Shown: positions 32,748 to 43,570 of the stretch, piece after piece
How the letters are laid out: each line of letters begins with the position of its first letter
Numbering within the stretch: the stretch's first letter is position 1
NCBI GenBank assembly: GCA_944472155.2
Contig: OX235273.1
Span: forward strand, 4,003,204 to 4,067,203
Source: Trichobilharzia szidati
Lineage: Eukaryota > Platyhelminthes > Trematoda > Strigeidida > Schistosomatidae
Length of the DNA: 64,000 nt
Direction of reading: 5' to 3'
Program-made: the position numbers and the translations under genes
Notes under the pieces: model-generated
What the model saw: the letters and a program-made list of their open reading frames with translations, nothing else
Databases searched by the model: none
Told to the model about the DNA's origin: nothing

Positions 32748-33386
32748 AATAATAAGAGAAGATTTGTAGCTCAGGTGGATGATTTGCAATTAATAGTGTT
32801 CGTTGTCTCAGCTGGTTGGTTTAGTTGCGGAGCTTTCGTCGTCCTCCTTCTGGACAACATCCCCCTTCAGCGCAATATTTGGCATAAAGTGAAATGATTT
32901 AAATTTCTTCATGAGTGATATAATTGCCTCTCCTGGTAACCATCTTTACATATGTATTGACCATTTTCTATTGACTTGGATTTTAAACTTTCTAGTCACC
33001 TGATTTACTTTTTATTAGTTGGTATATTTCGTCTATATAAAAACGTGCTTGTTAACTGCATTTTCGTTTGAGTACCAGGCTTCTAGGAATTTCCTGACTG
33101 CACTTTTGGTGTTTCCTCTGTCTAAGATTTTGACATTATCCCAATCAAATTGATGACTATAATTGTCTATATGCATTGATACTAAAGAATACATATCGTA
33201 TCTTTTCACGGCTGATATGTGTTCTTGGATTCTGATTCGAAGGGGACGCCCACTTTGGCCGATGTAATGCTTGTTGCAGTTCATACAATTTATTTTGTAA
33301 ATGGTATTAATTTTATCCCCTTTTTCTGTTAGATCTTTTGGTTTGCATAATATCGAAACCAACCAGCTCAGAGAACACCATTATTT
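32748..33386 (-). mobile_element. PLE-B, 5'-truncated, nested in an LTR
   Basis: 639 bp between 14-bp direct repeats. It contains the complete GIY-YIG coding end (33362-33033) and the PLE-B terminal arm (32750-32900: AGCTGGTTGGTTTAGTTGCG..), which resembles the arm at 22080. Confidence 0.85.
33033..33362 (-). pseudogene. PLE-B GIY-YIG domain (109-residue open stretch)
   Basis: The GIY-YIG endonuclease core is intact: INTIYKINCMNCNKHYIGQS, then GRPLRIRIQEHISAVKRYDM. It is followed by the block HQFDWDNVKILDRGNTKSAV and an EAW motif, ending in VNKHVFI. The Cys-rich spacing between IYKI and YIGQ is typical of this PLE group. No RT is present, so the protein is truncated. Confidence 0.85.
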
Positions 33387-33769
33387 GCAGATATTTATAG
33401 ATTTTTATGTACATTATTATTAGTGTTATTGTTAGCAGAGAAGCAACGTCTTCTGATTGGTTGTTTTCTTGCTGAAGAAGGTTATTCTGTTATCTCTTTG
33501 TGGCTGTTTCTTAGAAAGTTAAGCCATATATCTGTGCGAATTCTATTTGCACACGTTAAGTCTGCTATGATTGGTTGGTGATTTTTCTCTAGGTTAAGCT
33601 TTGTTATTGTTTTTTCTCATAACCCTGATTCGGGACGTGAACATTGACGTAAATTGTTGTCTACAATTTTGGCTTACAGACAGCTCTCACCACAGCTATA
33701 TAATAGGTTGTTACACATAGAATAAGAGGAATACTCTTTCGCTTGCCTATCAAATATGTCTTTTGTTGG

Positions 33770-34035
33770 TATTAGGTGGTTGGAGGCAATCGGCGGCAGG
33801 AAGCCTTGTGCCTGACCTAGGGTAAGGCGTATCTGCAATCACCTTAGAGAAACATGTCATGTCCCTCCTGAGATGTCTGAGATTCGAACCCGGTGTCACC
33901 TAGTGACTGCTGCAGTCAGAGAGATTACCATCACTGAGCTATCCTGGCTAGCGATTTCCATGGTACTCTAACAGATATCAGTCCGTGATCAACTCGTAAA
34001 AACAAATCTAATCCTTACAAACCAACTATAGAAAA
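33770..34035. repeat. HS-B / HS-A chimera
   Basis: 33775-33955 is a minus-strand HS-B (tRNA-like part with B-box GATTCGAACCC and an A-box region GAGCTATCCTGG); its hammerhead core is deleted. It joins directly at about 33958 to a plus-strand HS-A tail (GATATCAGTCCGTGATCAAC, then AATCTAATCCTTACAAACCA). The join looks like a template switch between two SINE RNAs. Confidence 0.65.
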
Positions 34036-34309
34036 CAATTAATGTCATATATAGAGCAATATATAGAATGTATAGAACTTGGAAGGGGAGTGTAATTATA
34101 GGATTAGTAGGTAAATAAAATTAAAATTAAAACGTTACGCAAAAAGGTGTGAAGCTTGATAACACAGAATCTGATTTTGCAAAACAGAGTTGATTTAGAA
34201 TGACAAGTGGAACGAATGAAATAATACTTGGGACAATTGAAAGTGGGAATAATAATAGTAGTAACAATTGACGTAATAAAAGAAGAGTATACAAATTGAA
34301 CAAACAAAA

Positions 34310-34915
34310 CGAAAAATAGGTAGAGCCAAAATATGAATGGGTCTTATCCTATTAAAACATGCTTTACTCCTCCATGAAAGTTGGAGGGATTCAACGAACT
34401 TTATCTGCATACAGTCATCTGGTCTTTCTGTTTCGATAGCCAAAGCTTCACCAGTACAGATGAGTCGAGTAGGTTGTGATTAGGGTAAATTAATTTTTGC
34501 GGAGGCTGAAGAGATGGGGTGATCATTATCGACCAAATGTTCAATGATCGCGCTTCTTATTGCTCCAATTCTACCTCTTTGTAACCATACAGGATAGTGT
34601 TTTTACACCCTATCGGACAAAATTTGAGTCGAACGACCGATATACCTAGCTCCACACGGGTAGGTGAATTGATAAACGCACACATTACTTGGTCAACAGC
34701 GGGATCATTTCCTTCCGATTGTTGAACAGTAATAGTCCACTGGTAAAGGTTATTCTCAAAGATGCAGCAGGGAATGCTCTATTCAGGGACTGTGATATCC
34801 TTCTTTTCATGATATCAGAAGCTAAGTTACCTTTGAATTCAAGTTTCGTGTGCAGTATTTTCTTGGGTACGAATGAAAAGTCACATTTCACAGGATTTGA
34901 CCGTATACATTAATA
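34310..34915 (-). pseudogene. PLE (C-like) linker and GIY-YIG region, broken
   Basis: 34891-34685 reads CDFSFVPKKILHTKLEFKGN, then LASDIMKRRISQSLNRAFPA, the PLE linker. Further on, the minus strand shows degenerate GIY-YIG pieces (CAFINSPTRVELG-like, IGRSTQILS-like) to about 34310. Not translatable as one frame. Confidence 0.75.
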
Positions 34916-34984
34916 TTGACTAATTATTGTTGACAAACTCACCTCCACTAGATTGGCAAATTCCTGTATTGTATTGAAAATTGC

Positions 34985-36125
34985 TGCATATATATATACA
35001 ATATTACGGTGTGCCACCGACAATTATACATCTCATCCAACAGCTCTACGACAATGCTGCATGCCAAGTAATCCACAACGAGAAAACTACGGAATCCTTC
35101 GAAGTGAGGACAGGAGTGAGACAAGCTGGCTGCCTACTATCGCCTATGATTTTCCTGATTGCAATAGATTGGATAAGACGACAAACAGCGGGCTGGGCAA
35201 TGAGGAAACAGACATAAAAAGGACTCACACTAAAAACTTGGAGGATCTGGACTTCACCGATGATATATGTCTGATTTCCCACAAACTGGAAGATATGAAG
35301 AAGGAAGAAGATATGCAAGCGAAAAGCAACAAGTTAGCAGAAGAAGCATCAAAGATAGGACTTCAGGTGAACATAGAGAAAACAGAGGTGATGAAGATTC
35401 CTGGACAAGAACAACAACAACAGACAACGATCAGCAAAAATGGAAGGAACCTGAAAGAAACAACCTCTTTTACATACCTAAGAAGCATCGCTTCAACTAC
35501 AGGCGGACGGAACTGACGAGGATATCAAAGCACGAATCGGGAAAGCAAGACAAGCTTTCACTACTCTCAAGTCTGTGTGGAGTTCAACAGCACTACTCAG
35601 CAACAAAAATGAGATCCGGATTTTCAACTCCAATGTGAAGTCAGTCATTGCTACTCACTATACGGATCAGAGACTTGCACTGAGCGTCATAAAGAGCATC
35701 TCAAACAAACTACACACCTCCATTAACAGTTGTCTTCGCTCAATGCTGCTCAAGATCAGATGGCCGGTCAGAAAACATAAGCAACAGAGATCTCTGGCAT
35801 TGAGCGAACCAACAAAGCAGGAACCGATTGTGAAACAAATAGGCAAGAAGAAATGGAGATGGATTGACCATACTCTGAGAAAACAAACCATCAAGTGACA
35901 TCACTAGACAAGCCATTGCTCAAGTGGAACCCGGCCGAAAGGGAAGTGGCGAGTTGGTCGTCAGTGCAAGGGTGACTTGTAGGAGGTCATGTGAAGAGGA
36001 GATGAAAACGTGTGGGCAGACTTGGAGCCAGGTAAAGACTCTGGCAGAGGACCAAACTCAATGGGGACGCACGGCTGAAGCCCTTTGTTCCTCTAGGAAT
36101 TAAAGGAAACAATAATATAATAATA
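34985..36125 (+). pseudogene. RTE-like LINE, 1.1 kb, frameshifted
   Basis: Begins mid-RT (VPPTIIHLIQQLYDNAACQV), passes motif B (VRTGVRQAGCLLSPMIFLIA) and motif C (LDFTDDICLISH, Ala to Thr beside the catalytic pair), then VNIEKTEVMKIPGQEQQQQ. Further frames hold the post-RT block and WRWIDHTLRK (usual WRWIGH). It ends AGGAATTAAAGGAAACAATAA. Broken at several points. Confidence 0.8.
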
Positions 36126-36254
36126 TATATGTATATATGAAGCCTACTCAATCCTTTTGTCTTTTAAATGCCTTAGTTGGGATTTTTGTTTGGCGTGTGT
36201 TGGAACGCAACCGCCTAGTTCAGAGGCTTCGGCGATGTCTGAGTATTACCTTGA

Positions 36255-36425
36255 AGTAATTTGATGGGTGGTGACAAGAAGTGGAATCCAGGATGTATTT
36301 CTTAGGCTGTTTGGTGGAACTAATCACCTGGATATACCTGGATATGTAGACTCGAACCCAGTGCTTGTCGTTTCAAACACCAGAGCGTTATCCACTAGAC
36401 CAATTGAGCCACGCGATAATCACAT
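36255..36425 (-). repeat. Sm-alpha-like SINE, degenerate
   Basis: Minus-strand copy with GTGGAATCCAGGATG at the hammerhead side and a tRNA-like part (inverse of A-box GGCTCAATTGGTCTAGTGG and of B-box GGTTCGAGTC). The hammerhead core is no longer recognisable. Confidence 0.65.
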
Positions 36426-36561
36426 CTTGCAGATTAATCTCCTCATAGTAGGCCTGTAATCTGTAACTATGATAAACACTTCGAAATCCTTTTATTGCTG
36501 TGTCAGCTGTAATTTAGAGAAAGAGAGATTTCACCTTTCAACATTTTTTCTCATTTCTTAG

Positions 36562-36981
36562 ATTTATGGAAGATTACCAATCTGTATTGATCCACAATTG
36601 GAACAGCTGATGATGAATCAACGTTCTGAACAATCCACATCAGATCCATATATATGTGTCATCCAACATGGTGATATTCTCATTGTCCTACTGAAATGGA
36701 TCACCTATCTTTGGATAGATTATGAAAATAATCCAAAAAATTATTTTAAATCAATGAATATTGATTTATTTAGTATAATTCAACAAATATTAAAAATCAT
36801 TATTGATTCATTATTAAACAGTCAAAATTCTATTGTACAATTGAGTAGAGCACATTGTTGTGAGACTGGTGTCATCCGTTGGGGATTAATTCCGAATATT
36901 ATGAAATTATGTGATAATTTAAAGTTGAAATTAAATTTTATGATGATGAATAGTATAGAATTGACTGAAGATGAATTGACA
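36562..36981 (+). CDS. Host gene exon 3 in the window
   Basis: A 420-nt exon in phase 0 at both ends, with the acceptor TTTCTTAG at 36554-36561 and the donor GTAAGT at 36982. It is 140 codons with no stop: IYGRLPICIDPQLEQLMMNQ, hydrophobic helical stretches (DILIVLLKWITYLWIDYENN, IQQILKIIIDSLLNSQNSIV), then AHCCETGVIRWGLIPNIMKL and a terminal NSIELTEDELT. Continuous with the 18354 and 50865 exons in frame. The helix-rich, Ile/Leu-rich pattern fits an armadillo/HEAT-like solenoid. No enzyme motif is seen. Confidence 0.8.
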
Positions 36982-37099
36982 GTAAGTTGAAATAATATTT
37001 TATTGAAAAAATTTAAGCTACTTATAAGTAGTTAATGTTTGTCACAGAAAATTTATGCATTCTACTTCATTGGATGGTTTTGAAATGAAGGTTCATTCC

Positions 37100-38345
37100 G
37101 GTGTTGTTGTGAACAGTAAGTGGTGTCTGTTTCTGATGTCATCTATAAAGTTATGAGGATTAGATCATCAAAAATATGGGGTTGGAAACTTGATGTAGAC
37201 GAATGCCTTTACCATTTGGCCGTAGCCTCAATGCGGAGGTGCGGCTCGGAATCACTTCCACATCGTAGGCGAGAACTCTCAGAAGATCACTTTTGGGTTT
37301 TGCTTTTTAGAATACATAGGGCCTTCCGACCCGACTGTGGTGTCTCCTCATGTGGAATTAAGTCCTTCCCGCAAGTTTCACACACACCCGTGGGTATCTA
37401 ACTGGTAGATTGTGTTCTAATGGAATTTTTCATCCTTTGAATATGTCTGTTTATTTTTATGGCAGCTTATCAGGCTTTTGTTATGTAATTCGGTCTGTAG
37501 TTGGAATGATTACCATGATACAATATAACCTTGGGATATTCGAGTTTCAAGTTATGCCGTATCGATGACATTCTCGAGCCAGCTCTGAAGCACGTGCATA
37601 GTAGTGGTGATGGTGTGGATTTGTATTCTGTGGAGACTTTTCGAAGTCAAGTATCCAGACGATATCTTCTTACTGTGAGATAGCATGCAGGCTGCCCAAA
37701 TTGCAATTAGTCAGTTAGAGATCAGTATCTGTGAGTATGGCATGTGCTTTGCGCCGTCCAACTGCAAAGAAATGTTTCAAGATTGGCAGAAGCCTGTGCC
37801 TGCACTCACTCTTTTAGGTGAACCGTTTTAATTTTCCAGTAGGACCGTGTATCTGGGTAGTTGCGTGACTGCTGGCGGAGTTGTGACAGACGAGATTTAT
37901 AACCATATCATGAAATCTACAGTGGTATGAGCTAATTTGAGCCACCTCTAGCGCCGTCACGATATTAGTCTGGTTGTCAAAGGTTGGGTTTATAGTGGTT
38001 TGGTGCTTGCAGTCTTATTCTATGCCTGTGAGCATATGCGGAGACTCTGCGTATACGACCATCTCTATCTCCGTAGAATTGCTTGTGTTCTATGTTATCA
38101 TCATATGAGTAATTCTGAGGTCCAGCAGCGAGTGTTTGAATACCGCGGAGATCACTATCCATTGAGTGTCGTAATAAGGAAACACCGAGGCCTCAGTGGC
38201 TTGTGCATGTAATACGAATGTCATCCTAGAGGCTTATGTGCCAATATCTGTCCGCAAGTCCTGGGACGGGATAGAATAAGTGAAGAGGTGGTCAGCTCAT
38301 GACGTGGCGTCGTGGTGTGAAGAATATTTGTAGTAAGTCAATATC
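37100..38345 (+). pseudogene. Second RTE-like LINE family, post-RT ORF remnant
   Basis: Clear from about 37720: ISEYGMCFAPSNCKEMFQDW, then VYLGSCVTAGGVVTDEI, a SHL.RRHDISLVVKG block, SGLVLAVLFYACEHMRRLCV, and DHLYLRRIACVLCYHHMSNS with EVQQRVFEYRGDHYPLS. Stops interrupt between blocks. 37100-37700 is unassigned and only loosely attributed to the element. The same family is at 10490 and 48835. Confidence 0.65.
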
Positions 38346-38729
38346 GGTTGGTACATCATGATTCCCTGGTTAGGGTCTGATAGGTAATTAGAATCGGTAA
38401 CTCGAAGCGTTATCAGATATGGCCAAGAATCTCAATCATCGATAGCGAACGTGCTGCAGTTTCCTTCTTTTTTCCCTTTCTGACAATAATTCGACGAAAG
38501 TTGTTTGGACTTGTTAAATATAGCTGCTTCGTTTCTGGACGAAGTCTTCATTCATTCTCTACCTATTTTTTCTCGTATGCTGCTGTTTTATTATCATTGT
38601 GTGACGCATCTTCTTGGTGCCTATTCTACACCAGATTTTGTGTTTTAAATCAGAAAATAAAATAAAATTTGCCGTATCCTAACTAGGATTAGGTATAAGG
38701 TACTTTTGGGTGAAGGTATATGATATCAG
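38346..38729. other. Intronic DNA without recognised features
   Basis: 38440-38660 may be an old 3' UTR of the preceding LINE (GACAATAATTCGACGAAAGTTG..). No coding signal. Confidence 0.35.
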
Positions 38730-39545
38730 GGCACTCACTCATATAACCTTCAAACTTCGCTTATATAATTCTGTTATTTCTTATTTATTTGATTTTCATG
38801 TGTTGGTTTGCTGTGATTTGATTGGTTACAGGATCTCATCATGAGCTGACATTTGTTAGAGAACCATAGGAAAACTTGGAACCTGGTATGAAACAGCTCT
38901 CCAGTACTCCAAGGTTTCCCAATGGTCCTTTAACCGATGTCAGCTCATGATAGGATCATTTGATTTTATTGGTAGTAATACTTTCCATATCTTGTCGTTG
39001 TATCATTCCTATTACGTGTCATGTACAGATTCGATAAACAGAGGTTTATTGATCAGCCTCTCTCTCTCCGCCTACCTATATTACTTTTTACAACTGTAGG
39101 TCTGTCCCATCGTATTGTATGATTGTATGTTAGTGTATACAGTGTGATTGTTGAGTCTACCTCTTAGCTGTTCATCTTCGTGGGGTCAGTCGTTCTGCAC
39201 TTAACCAAGTTCTTATATTCCGATTACCTGACTACTCTCGGTATTCTTGTCCGACCTATTTAGTTGTTCTCAAAGCCACTTCAAAGGATTTCGTAGATTA
39301 AGTTATGTTGTCTAATCAGTTCAGTAGGTTCCTTTAGCCTAAAGAGTTTCAAGGTTTGATTGCCACCCTAATTCTTGGTCTATTATGGATTCTACGTAAA
39401 GTTTCGAGTGTCCTTTCCCTATATGATAAAACTATCGACAACATATGAGTCATGTGAGTGCCTTGATAGGATTATAAACAGCAATAAATTGTGTTCAAAA
39501 CGTCATCAGTAAATAATTAATACTCTATCACTGTATGTTCTTACT
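38730..39545 (-). mobile_element. PLE-A remnant with a nested HS-A foldback
   Basis: The minus strand matches PLE-A (ACAACTGTAG, GATCAGCCTCTCTC.CCGCC, GTCTACCTCTTAG-like) with no open frame. At 38797-38957 a short HS-A palindrome interrupts it. Confidence 0.6.
38797..38957. mobile_element. Short HS-A foldback with 10-bp target duplication
   Basis: Only tail sequences remain: TCATCATGAGCTGACAT at the left mirrors ATGTCAGCTCATGATAGGAT at the right, with GAAACAGCTCTCCAGTACTCC in the middle (3' part of the HS-A hammerhead). The flanking repeat ATTTGATTTT lies at 38787-38796 and 38958-38967. Confidence 0.75.
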
Positions 39546-40135
39546 TTGAGTGGACACTAGTAACTAGTGTGATATGTCTAGTCCTTTCTTTGGTGCAGAC
39601 TGAATTCTATCAGTCAGTCAGGTTTGCAATGTGGCCACCATTCTAGGTAGCTAGCCATCACGGAATACATTGATTTGATGATATTAGATGGTTGGAGGCT
39701 ATCGGCAAGAAGCCTTGTGCCTGACCTAGGTTTCGTGCTAGTTGGCACTCATCAGCAAGGCGTATCTGCAACCTTGAAGGAACTCATGTCCTTTCTGAAG
39801 AGCTACCTAGAATGGTGGCCACATTGCAAACCTGACTGATAGAATTCAGTCTGCACCAAAGAAAGGACTAGACACGTCACACTAGTTAATAGTGTCCAAT
39901 CAAAGTATCCACTACAGTCCTACAGGAAGGAGGTCAATTGCGAGCCCGAATAGCTTAGTGATAACGTTTCTGACTGCAGCAGTCACTGGGTGACGCGAGT
40001 TAGGAGCTCAGGAGGGAAATGACTCCCTTCAAGGTTTCGGATATGCCCTGCTGACTGGTGCGTGCCAACTAGCACGAAACCTAGGTCAGAAAGGCTTCCT
40101 GCCGACTGTCTCCAGTCACCTAATGCTGTACGTTT
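39545..40135. repeat. HS-B hammerhead SINE multimer (inverted unit plus tail-to-head junction)
   Basis: 39545-39790: minus strand with hammerhead and tail. 39791-39895: plus-strand tail. At about 39895-39940 the tail (GTGTCCAATCAAAGTAT) runs directly into the next head (GGAAGGAGGTCAATTGCGAGC), then the tRNA-like part (CCGAATAGCTTAGTGATAAC) and a plus hammerhead region (40055-40105). The tail-to-head order needs a template longer than one unit. Confidence 0.8.
39712..39761 (-). ncRNA. Hammerhead ribozyme, HS-B (core intact)
   Basis: On the minus strand: GCCTTG, core CTGATGA, stem II GTGC/GCAC, GAAA, CCT/AGG and TC, all intact. Five extra bases (AGGCA) lie between the cleavage site and the 3' strand of stem I, so stem I must form with a bulge. 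The plus partner near 40055 has an altered core (CTGACTGGTGC). Confidence 0.7.
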
Positions 40136-40440
40136 TTATTTGGTAAATTCATTCTATGATGAAATCATAATCTACCACACTGTCAAAGCTTCACCCTTAT
40201 ATTAACCGTTATGAGTGGTTTGAAACTGATTCAACTCGCTGAGAGCAGTTAAAGCGGCCATGAGGCTGATGTCTCTTACCTCAAACAACCGAAGCGGCCG
40301 TCTAGTTTTTAGATTAATTTGATCTTGTTGGAAAGGATTACTGGTTGATATGATCGGTTTTTAACTCCTCATATCAAAGAGCAGTATATAACTTCACGCT
40401 GTTTCCCTCGCTTTCTTGATTTCTATCCATGATACCGATC
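40136..40440. other. Intronic DNA without recognised features
   Basis: No coding signal or repeat similarity recognised. Confidence 0.4.
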
Positions 40441-41710
40441 ATCTATTGTGATCTGAAAAGGGACTTAAGTCAATGTAAGAACTGGCACGACATTATGTTC
40501 CTGTCCACCTGAAGAAAAATACTAAGCCGCATCATCCTGGAGAGAATCGAACACATCGCCCTGGATGAAAAACTTCAACCGGAACAGGCTGGATTCAGGA
40601 GGAAAAATCATGCGTCGATTAAATCACAACACTATGGATCATCACTAAACAGAGCTTGGAATGGTAGTCAGCTCTCTATCTCAGCTTCATTGACTTTGAA
40701 TAGGCCTTCATCAGACAGAGTCGATCGAGAGGTGATTTGGCAACTACTTTGCTACTACGAGGTGCCGCCAAATTTATACATCTCAACCAACAGTTGAACG
40801 ACAATGCTGCATGCAAAGAAGTGAAGACGGGAGTAAGACAAGCTGGCTTGCTGCCTACTATCTCCAATGATTTTCCTGATTGCAGTAGACTGTGTAATGC
40901 GAGAGACAGCGGGCCGGGCAATGAGGAAACAGGCATAAAATGGACCCCCACTAAAAAAACTTGGAGGATCTGGACTTCGCCGATGATATTTGTCTGATTT
41001 CCCACAAACTGGAAGATATGCAAGCGAAAAGCGAAAAGTTGGCGATAGTAGCATCCAGAGAACATAGGAAGGACTTCAGGTGAACACAGAGAAAATAGAT
41101 GTGGTGATGAAGATTCCTGGCTAGCAGCAACAGCAACAACAACAACAACCAACAATCAGCCAGCATGAATGGGAGAAGCTGAATCTGAAAGAAGCAACCT
41201 CCTTCACCTACCAACCTGGGAAGCATCGTTTCAATTACAGGCAGACGGAACTGATGAGGATATCAAAGCAAGGATCGGGAAAACAAGGCAAACTTTCATT
41301 ACTCTCAAGTCTGTGTGGAGATCAACAGCACTGATCATGAAAAATAAGATCCGGATTTTCAACTCCAATGTGAAGTCAGTCAGTGCTACTCACTATACGG
41401 ATCAGAGACTTGGCGCCGCACCGCGTCACGAAGAGCACTTCGAACAAACTACACACCTTCATCAACGGCTGTCTTCGCTCAGGACTTCGCTCAAGATCAG
41501 ATGGCAGGCCAGAAAAATCAGCAACACGGATCTCTGGCAATGAGCGAACCAACCCAGCAGGAACCGATTGTTCAACAAATATGCAAGAAGAAATGGAGTT
41601 AGGTGAATTGACCATACTCTGAGAAAACCATCAATTGAGTGACATCATACGCTAGGCCATAGCTCGAGTGAAACCCAAACGGGAAGCGGCGAGTTGGTCG
41701 TCAGCATGAT
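40440..41710 (+). pseudogene. RTE-like LINE, 1.3 kb, frameshifted
   Basis: Matches the 28046 copy from KGDLSQCKNWH onward: damaged RT motifs (the motif A region is disrupted near 40690-40720), the FADD region at about 40975-41000 (DFADDICLIS), a Gln/Asn-rich linker at 41125-41150, the post-RT block and RWQARKISNTDLW. Multiple insertions, deletions and stops. Confidence 0.8.
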
Positions 41711-41719
41711 ATCTGATGC

Positions 41720-42390
41720 TATGGTATCGTGGAATTTTTGTACTTAGACATGCGCGTGCATAAACTGTTCTCAAATGACTTAGTCTTCTACCTGAGGAGG
41801 AGATGCAAGGTGGAAGCTGGGGGTCCTGCGATGAATGCTCAAAGTTTGACAAAATCCTTTTAGCAAATTTATTGCATGAAATGAAGTGCCTATCATCAGT
41901 GATGATGTCAGCGATATGGCCCATTGGGATAGGAAACCACTCAGCCTACTGACAGTCTTCAGAGTTCTACAAAATATGACATAGTCTATTTTAAGCAACC
42001 CAGGAAAGAAAGAATAAGGGTGAACAATACAGAAGCACAGGTGAGTTACAAGAGTTGACAAACTGTGAGAGCAGGCATTGAGTTATGTCCGAGTGCATTA
42101 ATTTCTTAATGTAAAATGTAAGACAGAATATTTTACTAGAATTCTCTAAGACGTAGGAAGACCAGGATAGGTCAGAAGAAAGAATTAGTCCAAGATATTC
42201 AACTTTTGACTTGATTTCTATATCACTCTCCTCAATTTTACAAAGGTCACAGAGATTAACAACTTCATTTAACTTTCTTTTACATCGGAAACTGAAATGA
42301 ACAGTCTGACATTTAGAAGGATTTAGTTTAACACCATTAGACGAAGACCACTGGCTGACTTCTGATAGAAAGCTGTTCATTTTAGTACAG
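41720..42390 (-). pseudogene. CR1-like LINE ORF C-terminus, minus strand
   Basis: 42380-41991 reads FLSEVSQWSSSNGVKLNPSK, CQTVHFSF, then VEYLGLILSSDLSWSSYVLE, FYIKKLMHSDITQCLLSQFV. Then a second frame, 42061-41780: PGLLKIDYVIFCRTLKTVSR. A diverged relative of the 45065 protein (LNPSKCQT, YLGLVLSSDL are conserved). It starts after the RT catalytic motif. Confidence 0.8.
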
Positions 42391-42730
42391 CATATAAAAA
42401 ACTAAAGGCTTTATCGGGCTGAAACACTTTTTTTTGTAAGATGAATTCTTTTAATTAGCTGCAACCAATTTCTAGGTAAAATGTCAGTCAAACATTTATC
42501 TTGCAATAGTTTATAATGATGAGTTATATTTAGTTGATTTACAGCAAGTGTTGAACAGCTGGAATGAATCATTTCAGGTGTCCCACAGTCTGGTTGGCAT
42601 TTAAATTATCAATCTTAAATGTCAATTAACATTTTTACACAGACCAATGGATTTATAGCATATTTCCTTGCCTTCATGTTTAGTTAATTCAAGAAGAGAA
42701 ATATGCCCAAATAAGCGGAGAAAATACCAT
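42391..42730. other. Intronic DNA without recognised features
   Basis: Nothing supported. Confidence 0.4.
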
Positions 42731-43125
42731 ATGTGGCTATATGGTTGAAGGATACCGGCAGGCATCATCCGACCTAAGTTTCATGCCTGTTGGAATTCGC
42801 CAGCAAGGCACCACTCTGTACTGTAGTTAGAGATTTACCATTGAGCTATTCAAGGTTAGGAGTGACTTTGTGTAGCACTACAATGGATACATTAACTGGC
42901 TGCTAGATGGGTAACCGATGTCAGGGATTTAGTCCTTAGAGATGGCGCTTATTGAATTCTGTCAGTCAACCATGGAATGTAGTCATCGAGCTAGATGTTA
43001 TCCTCAAGGAGGAAGTCGGATGGGAGCTTTGACCTGGACTGCTCCCCTGTTGGCACTCATTAGTTGGGCGCATCTGCAACCTCGGAGAAACTGATATCCT
43101 CTCTAAGAAACAAATGACAAGTAAA
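42731..43125. repeat. HS-B SINE, old and degenerate, inverted pieces
   Basis: At 42735-42830 the minus strand shows a decayed hammerhead (GCCTTG, core CTGGCGA, GAAA, TTAGGTC). A second piece around 43020-43095 resembles the same region again. The tRNA-like part is hardly recognisable. Confidence 0.5.
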
Positions 43126-43189
43126 GTTATGTTATATCAAAGGGGGTGGAGAATCTAAAGTCAATAACTACGTAGTTTAAGGAAAGAGG

Positions 43190-43565
43190 GGATAAAGGCA
43201 TCCAGCTATCAAGGCAAGGAAAGACTGATAACTACTTCTTTCTGAACATATAAATCGGGTTTCAGGCGTTTGATAGCGATTGATTCAGCACAGTTACGGA
43301 AAATTGAACTATTCTGTCTATTGATAATTTTAAGGGGTTTTCGTGATGTCCACCTCATGACCCGTATTAATGAGATGTCTGGCAATGGTACTGTTGTAAA
43401 CATTTGTTCCCTTAAGACTTAGGCTTTTTGGTACACGTTCAGAGAATCTAAGGTGTGCTGTTTTTTCTGTTCTCCCAATGTAAGTTACACTGAGATAAGA
43501 GTGATGACTATCAAAAAAGTAGACAAGCTTTTCAGTTTAGTGAATTTAATTTGAATATATTCACG
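43190..43565 (-). pseudogene. PLE GIY-YIG C-terminal fragment, inverted
   Basis: 43403-43209 reads RWTSRKPLKIINRQNSSIFR, ESIAIKRLKPDLYVQKEVVI. This is the end of a PLE endonuclease region, in opposite orientation to the next feature, with which it is head to head. Confidence 0.65.
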
Positions 43566-43570
43566 ATTCC

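Larger units (their letters stand above)
32681..33694 (-). mobile_element. Gypsy-type LTR, minus strand, split by PLE-B
   Basis: 32681-32747 matches the LTR end (TGTAATGACAGAAGACAAGG, the inverse of CTTGTCTTCTGTTGTTACA), and 33387-33694 the remainder up to CTCACCACA. The split is marked by the exact repeat CAGATATTTATAGA at 32734-32747 and 33387-33400. The LTR is more diverged than those at 27 and 63 kb. No internal retrotransposon sequence adjoins. Confidence 0.8.

Noticed and set aside
37120..37401. A 93-residue plus-strand exon candidate
   Set aside because: No clean splice sites, not in phase with the host gene (the 36562 and 50865 exons already join in phase 0), and it borders a LINE remnant.
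40676..41226. Minus-strand frames of 91-159 residues
   Set aside because: They are antisense shadows of the RTE-like LINE on the plus strand.
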